Shown here in pieces: positions 39,601 to 52,544 of a stretch of DNA of 64,000 bases. Source of the DNA: Cherax quadricarinatus. Its lineage: Eukaryota; Arthropoda; Malacostraca; Decapoda; Parastacidae. The position numbers and the translations under genes are program-made. The notes beneath the pieces were generated by a model that was given only the letters and a program-made list of their open reading frames with translations, searched no databases and was not told where the DNA came from. The first letter of the stretch is position 1, and each line of letters begins with the position of its first letter. The stretch lies in contig NC_091293.1 in assembly GCF_038502225.1 (NCBI RefSeq), positions 3,360,289-3,424,288 of the forward strand, written 5' to 3'.

Positions 39601-42600
39601 GGCAGTCTCCCACACAGGGAACAACACTCAGGCAGTCTCCCACACAGGGAACAACACTCAGGCAGTCTCCCACACAGGGAACAACACTCAGGCAGTCTCC
39701 CACCACAACACTCAGGGTCTCCCACACCAAACAACACTCAGGCAGTCTCCCACCCAGGGAACAACACTCAGGCAGTCTCCCACCCAGGGAACAACACTCA
39801 GGCAGTCTCCCACACAGGGAACAACACTCAGGCAGTCTCCCACCCAGGGAACAACACTCAGGCAGTCTCCCACCCAGGGAACAACACTCAGGCAGTCTCC
39901 CACACAGGGAACAACACTCAGGCAGTCTCCCACCCAGGGAACAACACTCAGGCAGTCTCCCACACAGGGAACAACACTCAGGCAGTCTCCCACCCAGGGA
40001 ACAACACTCAGGCAGTCTCCCAGCCAGGGAACAACACTCAGGCAGTCTCCCACCCACACTCAGGCAGTCTCCCACACAGGGAACAACACTCAGGCAGTCT
40101 CCCACCCAGGGAACAACACTCAGGCAGTCTCCCACACAGGGAACAACACTCAGGCAGTCTCCCACACAGGGAACAACACTCAGGCAGTCTCCCACCCAGG
40201 GAACAACACTCAGGCAGTCTCCCACACAGGGAACAACACTCAGGCAGTCTCCCACAACAACACTCAGGCAGTCTACCACACAGGGAACAACACTCAGGCA
40301 GTCTCCCACACAGGGACCAACACTCAGGCAGTCAGGGAACAACACTCAGGCAGTCTCCCACACAGGGAACAACACTCAGGCAGTCTCCCACACAGGGAAC
40401 AACACTCAGGCAGTCTCCCACACAGGGAACAACACTCAGGCAGTCTCCCACACAGGGAACAACACTCAGGCAGTCTCCCACACAGGGAACAACACTCAGG
40501 CAGTCTCCCACACAGGGAACAACACTCAGGCAGTCTCCCACACAGGGAACAACACTCAGGCAGTCTCCCACACAGGGAACAACACTCAGGCAGTCTCCCA
40601 CACAGGGAACAACACTCAGGCAGTCTCCCACACAGGGAACAACACTCAGGCAGTCTCCCACACAGGGAACAACACTCAGGCAGTCTCCCACACAGGGAAC
40701 AACACTCAGGCAGTCTCCCACACAGGGAACAACACTCAGGCAGTCTCCCACACAGGGAACAACACTCAGTCTCCCACACAGGGAACAACACTCAGGCAGT
40801 CTCCCACCAGGGAACAACACTCAGGCAGTCTCCCACACAGGGAACAACACTCAGGCAGTCTCCCACACAGGGAACAACACTCAGGCAGTCTCCCAGCCAG
40901 GGAACAACACTCAGGCAGTCTCCCACACAGGGAACAACACTCAGGCAGTCTCCCACACAGGGAACAACACTCAGGCAGTCTCCCACACAGGGAACAACAC
41001 TCAGGCAGTCTCCCACACAGGGAACAACACTCAGGCAGTCTCCCACACAGGGAACAACACTCAGGCAGTCTCCCACAACACAGGGAACAACACTCAGGCA
41101 GTCTCCCACCCAGGGAACAACACTCAGGCAGTCTCCCACACAGGGAACAACACTCAGGCAGTCTCCCACACAGGGAACAACACTCAGGCAGTCTCCCACA
41201 CAGGGAACAACACTCAGGCAGTCTCCCACCCAGGGAACAACACTCAGGCAGTCTCCCACACAGGGAACAACACTCAGGCAGTCTCCCACCCAGGGAACAA
41301 CACTCAGGCAGTCTCCCACACACAGGGAACAACACTCAGGCAGTCTCCCACACAGGGAACAACACTCAGGCAGTCTCCCACACAGGGAACAACACTCAGG
41401 CAGTCTCCCACCAGGGAACAACACTCAGGCAGTCTCCCACCAGGGAACAACACTCAGGCAGTCTCCCACACAGGGAACAACACTCAGGCAGTCTCCCACA
41501 CAGGGAACAACACTCAGGCAGTCTCCCAGCCAGGGAACAACACTCAGGCAGTCTCCCACACAGGGAACAACACTCAGGCAGTCTCCCACCCAGGGAACAA
41601 CACTCAGGCAGTCTCCCACCCAGGGAACAACACTCAGGCAGTCTCCCACACAGGGAACAACACTCAGGCAGTCTCCCACCCAGGGAACAACACTCAGGCA
41701 GTCTCCCACCCAGGGAACAACACTCAGGCAGTCTCCCACACAGGGAACAACACTCAGGCAGTCTCCCACACAGGGAACAACACTCAGGCAGTCTCCCAGC
41801 CAGGGAACAACACTCAGGCAGTCTCCCACACAGGGAACAACACTCAGGCAGTCTCCCACACAGGGAACAACACTCAGGCAGTCTCCCACACAGGGAACAA
41901 CACTCAGGCAGTCTCCCACACAGGGAACAACACTCAGGCAGTCTCCCACACAGGGAACAACACTCAGGCAGTCTCCCACACAGGGAACAACACTCAGGCA
42001 GTCTCCCACACAGGGAACAACACTCAGGCAGTCTCCCACACAGGGAACAACACTCAGGCAGTCGCCCACCAGGGAACAACACTCAGGCAGTCTCCCACAC
42101 AGGGAACAACACTAAGGCAGTCTCCCACCAGGGAACAACACTCAGGCAGTCTCCCACCAGGGAACAACACTCAGGCAGTCTCCCACACAGGGAACAACAC
42201 TCAGGCAGTCTCCCACACAGGGAACAACACTCAGGCAGTCTCCCACCCAGGGAACAACACTCAGGCAGTCTCCCACACAGGGAACAACACTCAGGCAGTC
42301 TCCCACCCAGGGAACAACACTCAGGCAGTCTCCCACACAGGGAACAACACTCAGGCAGTCTCCCACCCAGGGAACAACACTCAGGCAGTCTCCCAGCCAG
42401 GGAACAACACTCAGGCAGTCTCCCACACAGGGAACAACACTCAGGCAGTCTCCCACCCAGGGAACAACACTCAGGCAGTCTCCCACACAGGGAACAACAC
42501 TCAGGCAGTCTCCCACACAGGGAACAACACTCAGGCAGTCTCCCACCCAGGGAACAACACTCAGGCAGTCTCCCACCCAGGGAACAACACTCAGGCAGTC

Positions 42601-45600
42601 TCCCAAGGGAACAACACTCAGGCAGTCTCCCACACAGGGAACAACACTCAGGCAGTCTCCCACACAGGGAACAACACTCAGGCAGTCTCCCACACAGGGA
42701 ACAACACTCAGGCAGTCTCCCACACAGGGAACAACACTCAGGCAGTCTCCCACACAGGGAACAACACTCAGGCAGTCTCCCACACAGGGAACAACACTCA
42801 GGCAGTCTCCCACACAGGGAACAACACTCAGGCAGTCTCCCACACAGGGAACAACACTCAGGCAGTCTCCCACACAGGGAACAACACTCAGGCAGTCTCC
42901 CACACAGGGAACAACACTCAGGCAGTCTCCCACACAGGGAACAACACTCAGGCAGTCTCCCACACAGGGAACAACACTCAGGCAGTCTCCCACACAGGGA
43001 ACAACACTCAGGCAGTCTCCCACACAGGGAACAACACTCAGGCAGTCTCCCACACAGGGAACAACACTCAGGCAGTCTCCCACACAGGGAACAACACTCA
43101 GGCAGTCTCCCACACAGGGAACAACACTCAGGCAGTCTCCCACCCAGGGAACAACACTCAGGCAGTCTCCCACCCAGGGAACAACACTCAGGCAGTCTCC
43201 CACACAGGGAACAACACTCAGGCAGTCTCCCACACAGGGAACAACACTCAGGCAGTCTCCCACACAGGGAACAACACTCAGGCAGTCTCCCACCCAGGGA
43301 ACAACACTCAGGCAGTCTCCCACCCAGGGAACAACACTCAGGCAGTCTCCCACACAGGGAACAACACTCAGGCAGTCTCCCACACAGGGAACAACACTCA
43401 GGCAGTCTCCCACACAGGGAACAACACTCAGGCAGTCTCCCACCCAGGGAACAACACTCAGGCAGTCTCCCACCAGTGAACAACACTCAGGCAGTCTCCC
43501 ACCCAGGGAACAACACTCAGGCAGTCTCCCACCCAGGGAACAACACTCAGGCAGTCTCCCACCCAGGGAACAACACTCAGGCAGTCTCCCACCCAGGGAA
43601 CAACACTCAGGCAGTCTCCCACCCAGGGAACAACACTCAGGCAGTCTCCCACACAGGGAACAACACTCAGGCAGTCTCCCACACAGGGAACAACACTCAG
43701 GCAGTCTCCCACACAGGGAACAACACTCAGGCAGTCTCCCACACAGGGAACAACACTCAGGCAGTCTCCCACACAGGGAACAACACTCAGGCAGTCTCCC
43801 ACACAGGGAACAACACTCAGGCAGTCTCCCACACAGGGAACAACACTCAGGCAGTCTCCCACACAGGGAACAACACTCAGGCAGTCTCCCACACAGGGAA
43901 CAACACTCAGGCAGTCTCCCACACAGGGAACAACACTCAGGCAGTCTCCCAGCCAGGGAACAACACTCAGGCAGTCTCCCACACAGGGAACAACACTCAG
44001 GCAGTCTCCCACACAGGGAACAACACTCAGGCAGTCTCCCACACAGGGAACAACACTCAGGCAGTCTCCCACACAGGGAACAACACTCAGGCAGTCTCCC
44101 ACACAGGGAACAACACTCAGGCAGTCTCCCACCCAGGGAACAACACTCAGGCAGTCTCCCACACAGGGAACAACACTCAGGCAGTCTCCCACCCAGGGAA
44201 CAACACTCAGGCAGTCTCCCACCCAGGGAACAACACTCAGGCAGTCTCCCACACAGGGAACAACACTCAGGCAGTCTCCCACACAGGGAACAACACTCAG
44301 GCAGTCTCCCACACAGGGAACAACACTCAGGCAGTCTCCCACCCAGGGAACAACACTCAGGCAGTCTCCCACCCAGGGAACAACACTCAGGCAGTCTCCC
44401 ACCCAGGGAACAACACTCAGGCAGTCTCCCACACAGGGAACAACACTCAGGCAGTCTCCCACACAGGGAACAACACTCAGGCAGTCTCCCACACAGGGAA
44501 CAACACTCAGGCAGTCTCCCACCCAGGGAACAACACTCAGGCAGTCTCCCACACAGGGAACAACACTCAGGCAGTCTCCCACACAGGGAACAACACTCAG
44601 GCAGTCTCCCACACAGGGAACAACACTCAGGCAGTCTCCCACACAGGGAACAACACTCAGGCAGTCTCCCACCCAGGGAACAACACTCAGGCAGTCTCCC
44701 ACCCAGGGAACAACACTCAGGCAGTCTCCCACACAGGGAACAACACTCAGGCAGTCTCCCACACAGGGAACAACACTCAGGCAGTCTCCCACACAGGGAA
44801 CAACACTCAGGCAGTCTCCCACACAGGGAACAACACTCAGGCAGTCTCCCAGCCAGGGAACAACACTCAGGCAGTCTCCCACACAGGGAACAACACTCAG
44901 GCAGTCTCCCACACAGGGAACAACACTCAGGCAGTCTCCCACCCAGGGAACAACACTCAGGCAGTCTCCCACCCAGGGAACAACACTCAGGCAGTCTCCC
45001 ACACAGGGAACAACACTCAGGCAGTCTCCCACACAGGGAACAACACTCAGGCAGTCTCCCACACAGGGAACAACACTCAGGCAGTCTCCCACACAGGGAA
45101 CAACACTCAGGCAGTCTCCCACACAGGGAACAACACTCAGGCAGTCTCCCACACAGGGAACAACACTCAGGCAGTCTCCCACACAGGGAACAACACTCAG
45201 GCAGTCTCCCACCCAGGGAACAACACTCAGGCAGTCTCCCACCCAGGGAACAACACTCAGGCAGTCTCCCACACAGGGAACAACACTCAGGCAGTCTCCC
45301 ACCCAGGGAACAACACTCAGGCAGTCTCCCACCCAGGGAACAACACTCAGGCAGTCTCCCACCCAGGGAACAACACTCAGGCAGTCTCCCACCCAGGGAA
45401 CAACACTCAGGCAGTCTCCCACCCAGGGAACAACACTCAGGCAGTCTCCCACCCAGGGAACAACACTCAGGCAGTCTCCCACACAGGGAACAACACTCAG
45501 GCAGTCTCCCACACAGGGAACAACACTCAGGCAGTCTCCCACCCAGGGAACAACACTCAGGCAGTCTCCCACACAGGGAACAACACTCAGGCAGTCTCCC

Positions 45601-45610
45601 ACACAGGGAA

Positions 45611-45920
45611 CATAACTCAGGTAGTCTCCCACACAGTGAACAACACTCAAGCAATCTCCCACACAGGGAACATAACTCAGGTAGTCTCCCACACAGGGAT
45701 CAACACTGAGGCAGTCTCCCACCCATGGAACAACACTCAGGCAGTCTCCCACACAGGGAACAACACTCAGGCAGTCTCCCACCCAGGGAACATAACTCAG
45801 GTAGTTTCCCACACAGTGAACAACACTCAGGCAGTCTCCCACACAGGGAACAACACTCAGGCAGTCTCCCACCCAGGAAACAACACTCAGACAGTCTCCC
45901 ACACAGGGAAAAATACTCAG
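45611..45920. repeat. Diverged island inside the 30-bp array
   Basis: A run of about ten units carries many private changes: CATAACTCAGGTAGTC three times (about 45611, 45671 and 45791), ACAGTGAAC, AGCAATCTC, GGGATCAACACTGAGG, CCATGG at 45724-45729, GGAAACAACACTCAGACAG and AAAAATACTC. The surrounding units are nearly perfect. Several of these rare variants otherwise occur only in the left-edge subdomain. Confidence 0.85.
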
Positions 45921-48900
45921 GCAGTCTCCCACACAGGGAACAACACTCAGGCAGTCTCCCACCCAGGGAACAACACTCAGGCAGTCTCCCACCCAGGGAA
46001 CAACACTCAGGCAGTCTCCCACACAGGGAACAACACTCAGGCAGTCTCCCACACAGGGAACAACACTCAGGCAGTCTCCCACACAGGGAACAACACTCAG
46101 GCAGTCTCCCACACAGGGAACAACACTCAGGCAGTCTCCCACACAGGGAACAACACTCAGGCAGTCTCCCAGCCAGTGAACAACACTCAGGCAGTCTCCC
46201 ACCCAGGGAACAACACTCAGGCAGTCTCCCACACAGGGAACAACACTCAGGCAGTCTCCCACACAGGGAACAACACTCAGGCAGTCTCCCAACCAGGGAA
46301 CAACACTCAGGCAGTCTCCCACACAGGGAACAACACTCAGGCAGTCTCCCACACAGGGAACAACACTCAGGCAGTCTCCCACCCAGGGAACAACACTCAG
46401 GCAGTCTCCCACACAGGGAACAACACTCAGGCAGTCTCCCACACAGGGAACAACACTCAGGCAGTCTCCCACACAGGGAACAACACTCAGGCAGTCTCCC
46501 ACCCAGGGAACAACACTCAGGCAGTCTCCCACCCAGGGAACAACACTCAGGCAGTCTCCCACACAGGGAACAACACTCAGGCAGTCTCCCACACAGGGAA
46601 CAACACTCAGGCAGTCTCCCACACAGGGAACAACACTCAGGCAGTCTCCCAGCCAGGGAACAACACTCAGGCAGTCTCCCACCCAGGGAACAACACTCAG
46701 GCAGTCTCCCACACAGGGAACAACACTCAGGCAGTCTCCCACACAGGGAACAACACTCAGGCAGTCTCCCACACAGGGAACAACACTCAGGCAGTCTCCC
46801 ACCCAGGGAACAACACTCAGGCAGTCTCCCACCCAGGGAACAACACTCAGGCAGTCTCCCACCCAGGGAACAACACTCAGGGTCTCCCACCAGGGAACAA
46901 CACTCACTTAGTCTCCCACCCAGGGAACAACACTCAGGCAGTCTCCCACCCAGGGAACAACACTCAGGCAGTCTCCCACCCAGGGAACAACACTCAGGCA
47001 GTCTCCCACACAGGGAACAACACTCAGGCAGTCTCCCACACAGGGAACAACACTCAGGCAGTCTCCCACACAGGGAACAACACTCAGGCAGTCTCCCACA
47101 CAGGGAACAACACTCAGGCAGTCTCCCACACAGGGAACAACACTCAGGCAGTCTCCCACAGGGAACAACACTCAGGCAGTCTCCCACACAGGGAACAACA
47201 CTCAGGCAGTCTCCCACCCAGGGAACAACACTCAGGCAGTCTCCCACACAGGGAACAACACTCAGGCAGTCTCCCACACAGGGAACAACACTCAGGCAGT
47301 CTCCCACACAGGGAACAACACTCAGGCAGTCTCCCACACTCAGGGAACAACACTCAGCAGGTCTCCCACCCAGGGAACAACACTCAGGTCTCCCAGTCTC
47401 CCACCCAGGGAACAACACTCAGGCAGTCTCCCACCCAGGGAACAACACTCAGGCAGTCTCCCACCCAGGGAACAACAACACTCAGGCAGTCTCCCACCCA
47501 GGGAACAACACTCTGGGAACAACACTCAGGCAGTCTCCCACACAGGGAACAACACTCAGGCAGTCTCCCACACAGGGAACAACACTCAGGCAGTCTCCCA
47601 CACAGGGAACAACACTCAGGCAGTCTCCCACACAGGGAACAACACTCAGGCAGTCTCCCACACAGGGAACAACACTCAGGCAGTCTCCCACACAGGGAAC
47701 AACACTCAGGCAGTCTCCCACACAGGGAACAACACTCAGGCAGTCTCCCACACAGGGAACAACACTCAGGCAGTCTCCCACACAGGGAACAACACTCAGG
47801 CAGTCTCCCACCCAGGGAACAACACTCAGGCAGTCTCCCACCCAGGGAACAACACTCAGGCAGTCTCCCACACAGGGAACAACACTCAGGCAGTCTCCCA
47901 CACAGGGAACAACACTCAGGCAGTCTCCCACACAGGGAACAACACTCAGGCAGTCTCCCACACAGGGAACAACACTCAGGCAGTCTCCCACACAGGGAAC
48001 AACACTCAGGCAGTCTCCCACACAGGGAACAACACTCAGGCAGTCTCCCACACAGGGAACAACACTCAGGCAGTCTCCCACACAGGGAACAACACTCAGG
48101 CAGTCTCCCACACAGGGAACAACACTCAGGCAGTCTCCCACACAGGGAACAACACTCAGGCAGTCTCCCACACAGGGAACAACACTCAGGCAGTCTCCCA
48201 CACAGGGAACAACACTCAGGCAGTCTCCCAGGGAAGAACACAGGGAACAACACTCAGGCAGTCTCCCACCAGGGAACAACACTCAGGCAGTCTCCCAGGG
48301 AACAACACTCAGGCAGTCTCCCACACAGGGAACAACACTCAGGCAGTCTCCCACACAGGGAACAACACTCAGGCAGTCTCCCACACAGGGAACAACACTC
48401 AGGCAGTCTCCCACACAGGGAACAACACTCAGGCAGTCTCCCACACAGGGAACAACACTCAGGCAGTCTCCCACACAGGGAACAACACTCAGGCAGTCTC
48501 CCACACAGGGAACAACACTCAGGCAGTCTCCCACCAGGGAACAACACTCAGGCAGTCTCCCAGTCTCCCACCCAGGGAACAACACTCAGGCAGTCTCCCA
48601 CACAGGGAACAACACTCAGGCAGTCTCCCACACAGGGAACAACACTCAGGCAGTCTCCCACCCAGGGAACAGTCTCCCAGCCCAGGGAACAACACTCAGG
48701 CAGTCTCCCACACAGGGAACAACAGGGAACAACACTCAGGCAGTCTCCCACCCAGGGAACAACACTCAGGCAGTCTCCCACCCACAAACAACACTCAGGC
48801 AGTCTCCCACCCAGGGAACAACACTCAGGCAGTCTCCCACACAGGGAACAACACTCAGGCAGTCTCCCACCCAGGGAACAACACTCAGGCAGTCTCCCAC

Positions 48901-51900
48901 CCAGGGAACAACACTCAGGCAGTCTCCCAGCCAGGGAACAACACTCAGGCAGTCTCCCACCCAGGGAACAACACTCAGGCAGTCTCCCACCCAGGGAACA
49001 ACACTCAGGCAGTCTCCCACCCAGGGAACAACACTCAGGCAGTCTCCCACACAGGGAACAACACTCAGGCAGTCTCCCACGCAGGGAACAACACTCAGGT
49101 AGTCTCCCACGCAGGGAACAACACTCAGGCAGTCTCCCACCCAGGGAACAACACTCAGGCAGTCTCCCACACAGGGAACAACACTCAGGCAGTCTCCCAC
49201 ACAGGGAACAACACTCAGGCAGTCTCCCACACAGGGAACAACACTCAGGCAGTCTCCCACCCAGGGAACAACACTCAGGCAGTCTCCCACACAGGGAACA
49301 ACACTCAGGCAGTCTCCCACCCAGGGAACAACACTCAGGCAGTCTCCCACCCAGGGAACAACACTGCTGCCTGACAACACTCCTGCCTGACTACACTGCT
49401 GCCTGACAACACTGCTGCCTGACAACACTCCTGCCTGACAACACTCCTGCCTGACAACACTCCTGCCTGACAACACTCCTGCCTGACAACACTCCTGCCT
49501 GACAACACTCCTGCCTGACAACACTCCTGCCTGACAACACTCCTGCCTGACAACACTCCTACCAGACAACACTCCTACCTGACGACACTCCTGCCTGACA
49601 ACACTCCTGCCTGACAACACTCCTGCCTGACAACACTCCTGCCTGACAACACTCCTGCCTGACACACTCCTGCCTGACAACATTCCTGCCTAACAACACT
49701 CCTACCTGACAACACTCCTGCCTGACAACACTCCTGCCTGACACACTCCTGCCTGACACACTCCTGCCTGACAACGTTCCTGCCTGACAACACTCCTGCC
49801 TGTCGACACTCCTGACTGACAACACTCCTGCCTGACAACACTCCTGCCTGACACACTCCTGCCTGACAACACTCCTGCCTGACAACACTCCTGCCTGACA
49901 CACTCCTTCCTGACAACACTCCTGCCTGAAAACACTTCTGCCTGACGACACTCCTGCCTGACAACACTCCTGCCTGTCAACACTCCTGCCTGAAAACTCT
50001 CCTGCCTAACAACATTCCTGCCTGACAACACTCCTGCCTGACAACACTCCTGCCTGACAACACTCTTACCTAACAACACTCCTGCCTGACAACACTCCTG
50101 CCTGACAACACTCCTGCCTGACAACACTCCTACATGACGACACTCCTGCCTGACAACACTACTACCTGACAACACTCCTGCCTGACAGCACTCCTGCCTG
50201 ACAACACTCCTGCCTGACAACACTCTTACCTGACAACACTCCTGCCTAACAACACTCCTGTCTGACAACACTCCTACTTGACGACACTACTGCCTGACAA
50301 CACTCCTGCCTTACAACACTCCTGCCTGACAATACTCCTGATTGTCAACACTCCTGCCTGACAACACTCCTACCTGACAACACTCCAGCCTGACAACACT
50401 CCTGATTGTCTACACTCCTGCCTGACAACATTCCTGCCTGACAACACTCCTGCCTGGCAACACTCCTGCCTGACGACACTCCTGCCTGACAACACTCCTG
50501 CCTGGCAACACTCCTGCCTGACGACACTCCTGCCTGACGACACTTTTGCCTGAAGACACTCCTGCCTGAAGACACTCCTGCCAGACGACACTCCTGCCTG
50601 ACGACACTTTTGCCTGAAGACACTCCTGCCTGAAGACACTCCTGCCTGAAGACACTCCTGCCTGACGACACTTTTGCCTGAAGACACTCCTGCCTGACGA
50701 CACTCCTGCCTGACGACACTTTTGCCTGAAGACACTCCTGCCTGAAGACACTCGTGCCTGAAGACACTCCTGCCTGAAGACACTCCTGCCTAACGACAAT
50801 CCTGTCGGACGACACTCCTGCCTGACGACACTCCTGCCAGACGACACTCCTGCCGGACGGCGCTCCTGCCTGATGACGCTCCTGTCTGACGACACTCCTG
50901 CCTGACAACACTTCTGCCTGACAACATTCCTGCCTGACAACACTCCTGCCTGGCAACACTCCTGCCTGACGACACTCCTGCCTTACGACACTTTTGCCTG
51001 AAGACACTCCTGCCAGACGTCACTTTTGCCTGAAGACACTCCTGCCTGAAGACACTCCTGCCTGAAGACACTCCTGCCTGAAGACACTCCTGCCTAAGGA
51101 CACTCCTGCCGGACGACACTCCTGCCAGACGGCGCTCCTGCCTGACGACACTCCTGCCTGACGACACTCCTGCCTGACGACACTTCTGCCTGACGACACT
51201 CCTGCCAGACAACACTCCTGCCTGACAATACTCCTGCCTTTCAACACTCCTGCCTGACAACACTCCTACCTGACAACACTCCTGCCTGACAACACTCCTG
51301 CCTGACACCACTCCTGCCTGACAACACTCCTGCCTGACAACACTCCTGCCTGACAACACTCGTGCCTGACGACACTCCTGCCTGACAACACTTCTGCTTG
51401 ACAACACTCCTGCCTGACAACACTCCTGCCTGACAACACTCCTGCCTGACAACACTCCTGCCTGACACCACTCCTGCCTGACAACACTTCTGCTTGACAA
51501 CACTCCTGCCTGACAACACTCCTGCCTGACAACACTCCTGCCTGACAACACTCCTGCCTGACAATACTCCTGCCTGTCAACACTCCTGCCTGACAACACT
51601 CCTACCTGACAACACTCCTGCCTGACAACACTCCTGCCTGACAACACTCCTGCCTGGCAACACTCCTGCCTGACAACACTCCTGCCTGACACCACTCCCG
51701 CCTGACAACACTCCTGCCTGACAACACTCCTGCCTGACAACACTCCTACCTGACAACACTCCTGCCTGACTTCACTGCTGCCTGACAACACTCCTGCCTG
51801 ACAACACTCCTGCCTGACGACACTCCTGGCTGACAACACTCCTCCCTGAAAACACTAATGCCTGACAACACTCCTGCCTGACAACAATGCTGCCTGACAA

Positions 51901-52544
51901 CACTCCTGCCTGACAACACTCCTGCCTGACAACACTCCTGCCTGACAACACTCCTGCCTGACAACACTCCTGCCTGACAACACTCCTGACTGACAACACT
52001 CCTGCCTGACAACACTCCTGCCTGACAACACTCCTGCCTGACAACACTCCTGCCTGACAACACTCCTGCCTGACAACACTCCTGCCTGACAACACTCCTA
52101 CCAGACAACACTCCTACCTGACGACACTCCTGCCTGACAACACTCCTGCCTGACAACACTCCTGCCTGACAACACTCCTGCCTGACAACACTCCTGCCTG
52201 ACAACACTCCTTCCTGACACACTCCTGCCTGACAAGATTCCTGCCTAACAGCACTCCTGCCTGACAACACTCCTGCCTGACAACATTCCTGCCTGACACA
52301 CTCCTGCCTGACACACTCCTGCCTGACAACGTTCCTGCCTGACAACGCTCCTGCCTGTCGACACTCCTGACTGACAACACTCCTGCCTGACAACACTCCT
52401 GCCTGAAACACTCCTGCCTGACAACACTCCTGCCTGACACACTCCTTCCTGACAACACTCCTGCCTGACAACACTTCTGCCTGACGACACTCCTGCCTGA
52501 CAACACTCCTGCCTGACAACACTCCTGCCTGACAACATTCCTGC

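Larger units (their letters stand above)
15447..49365. repeat. 30-bp minisatellite array, 34 kb
   Basis: This is a head-to-tail array of a 30-bp unit (exemplar 15480-15509) made of CAGGCAGTCTCCCAC, then a variable ACA, CCA or GCC-type segment, then GGGAACAACACT; about 1130 copies. Two forms dominate, CACACAGG and CACCCAGG, with CAGCCAGG as a minor third. A rarer GGTAGTC form is concentrated at the left edge. Units shortened by one or two bases (CCCACCAGGG or CCCACAGGG) and larger truncations punctuate the array. Because 30 equals ten codons, several frames are open on both strands for kilobases, such as decapeptide cycles with NNTQAVSH on plus and GDCLSVVP on minus. There is no start, splice or expression signal, so I treat these as by-products. 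Confidence 0.98.

Noticed and set aside
15447..49365. CRISPR array
   Set aside because: Repeats are directly head to tail with no unique spacers, and the context is eukaryotic with no cas genes.
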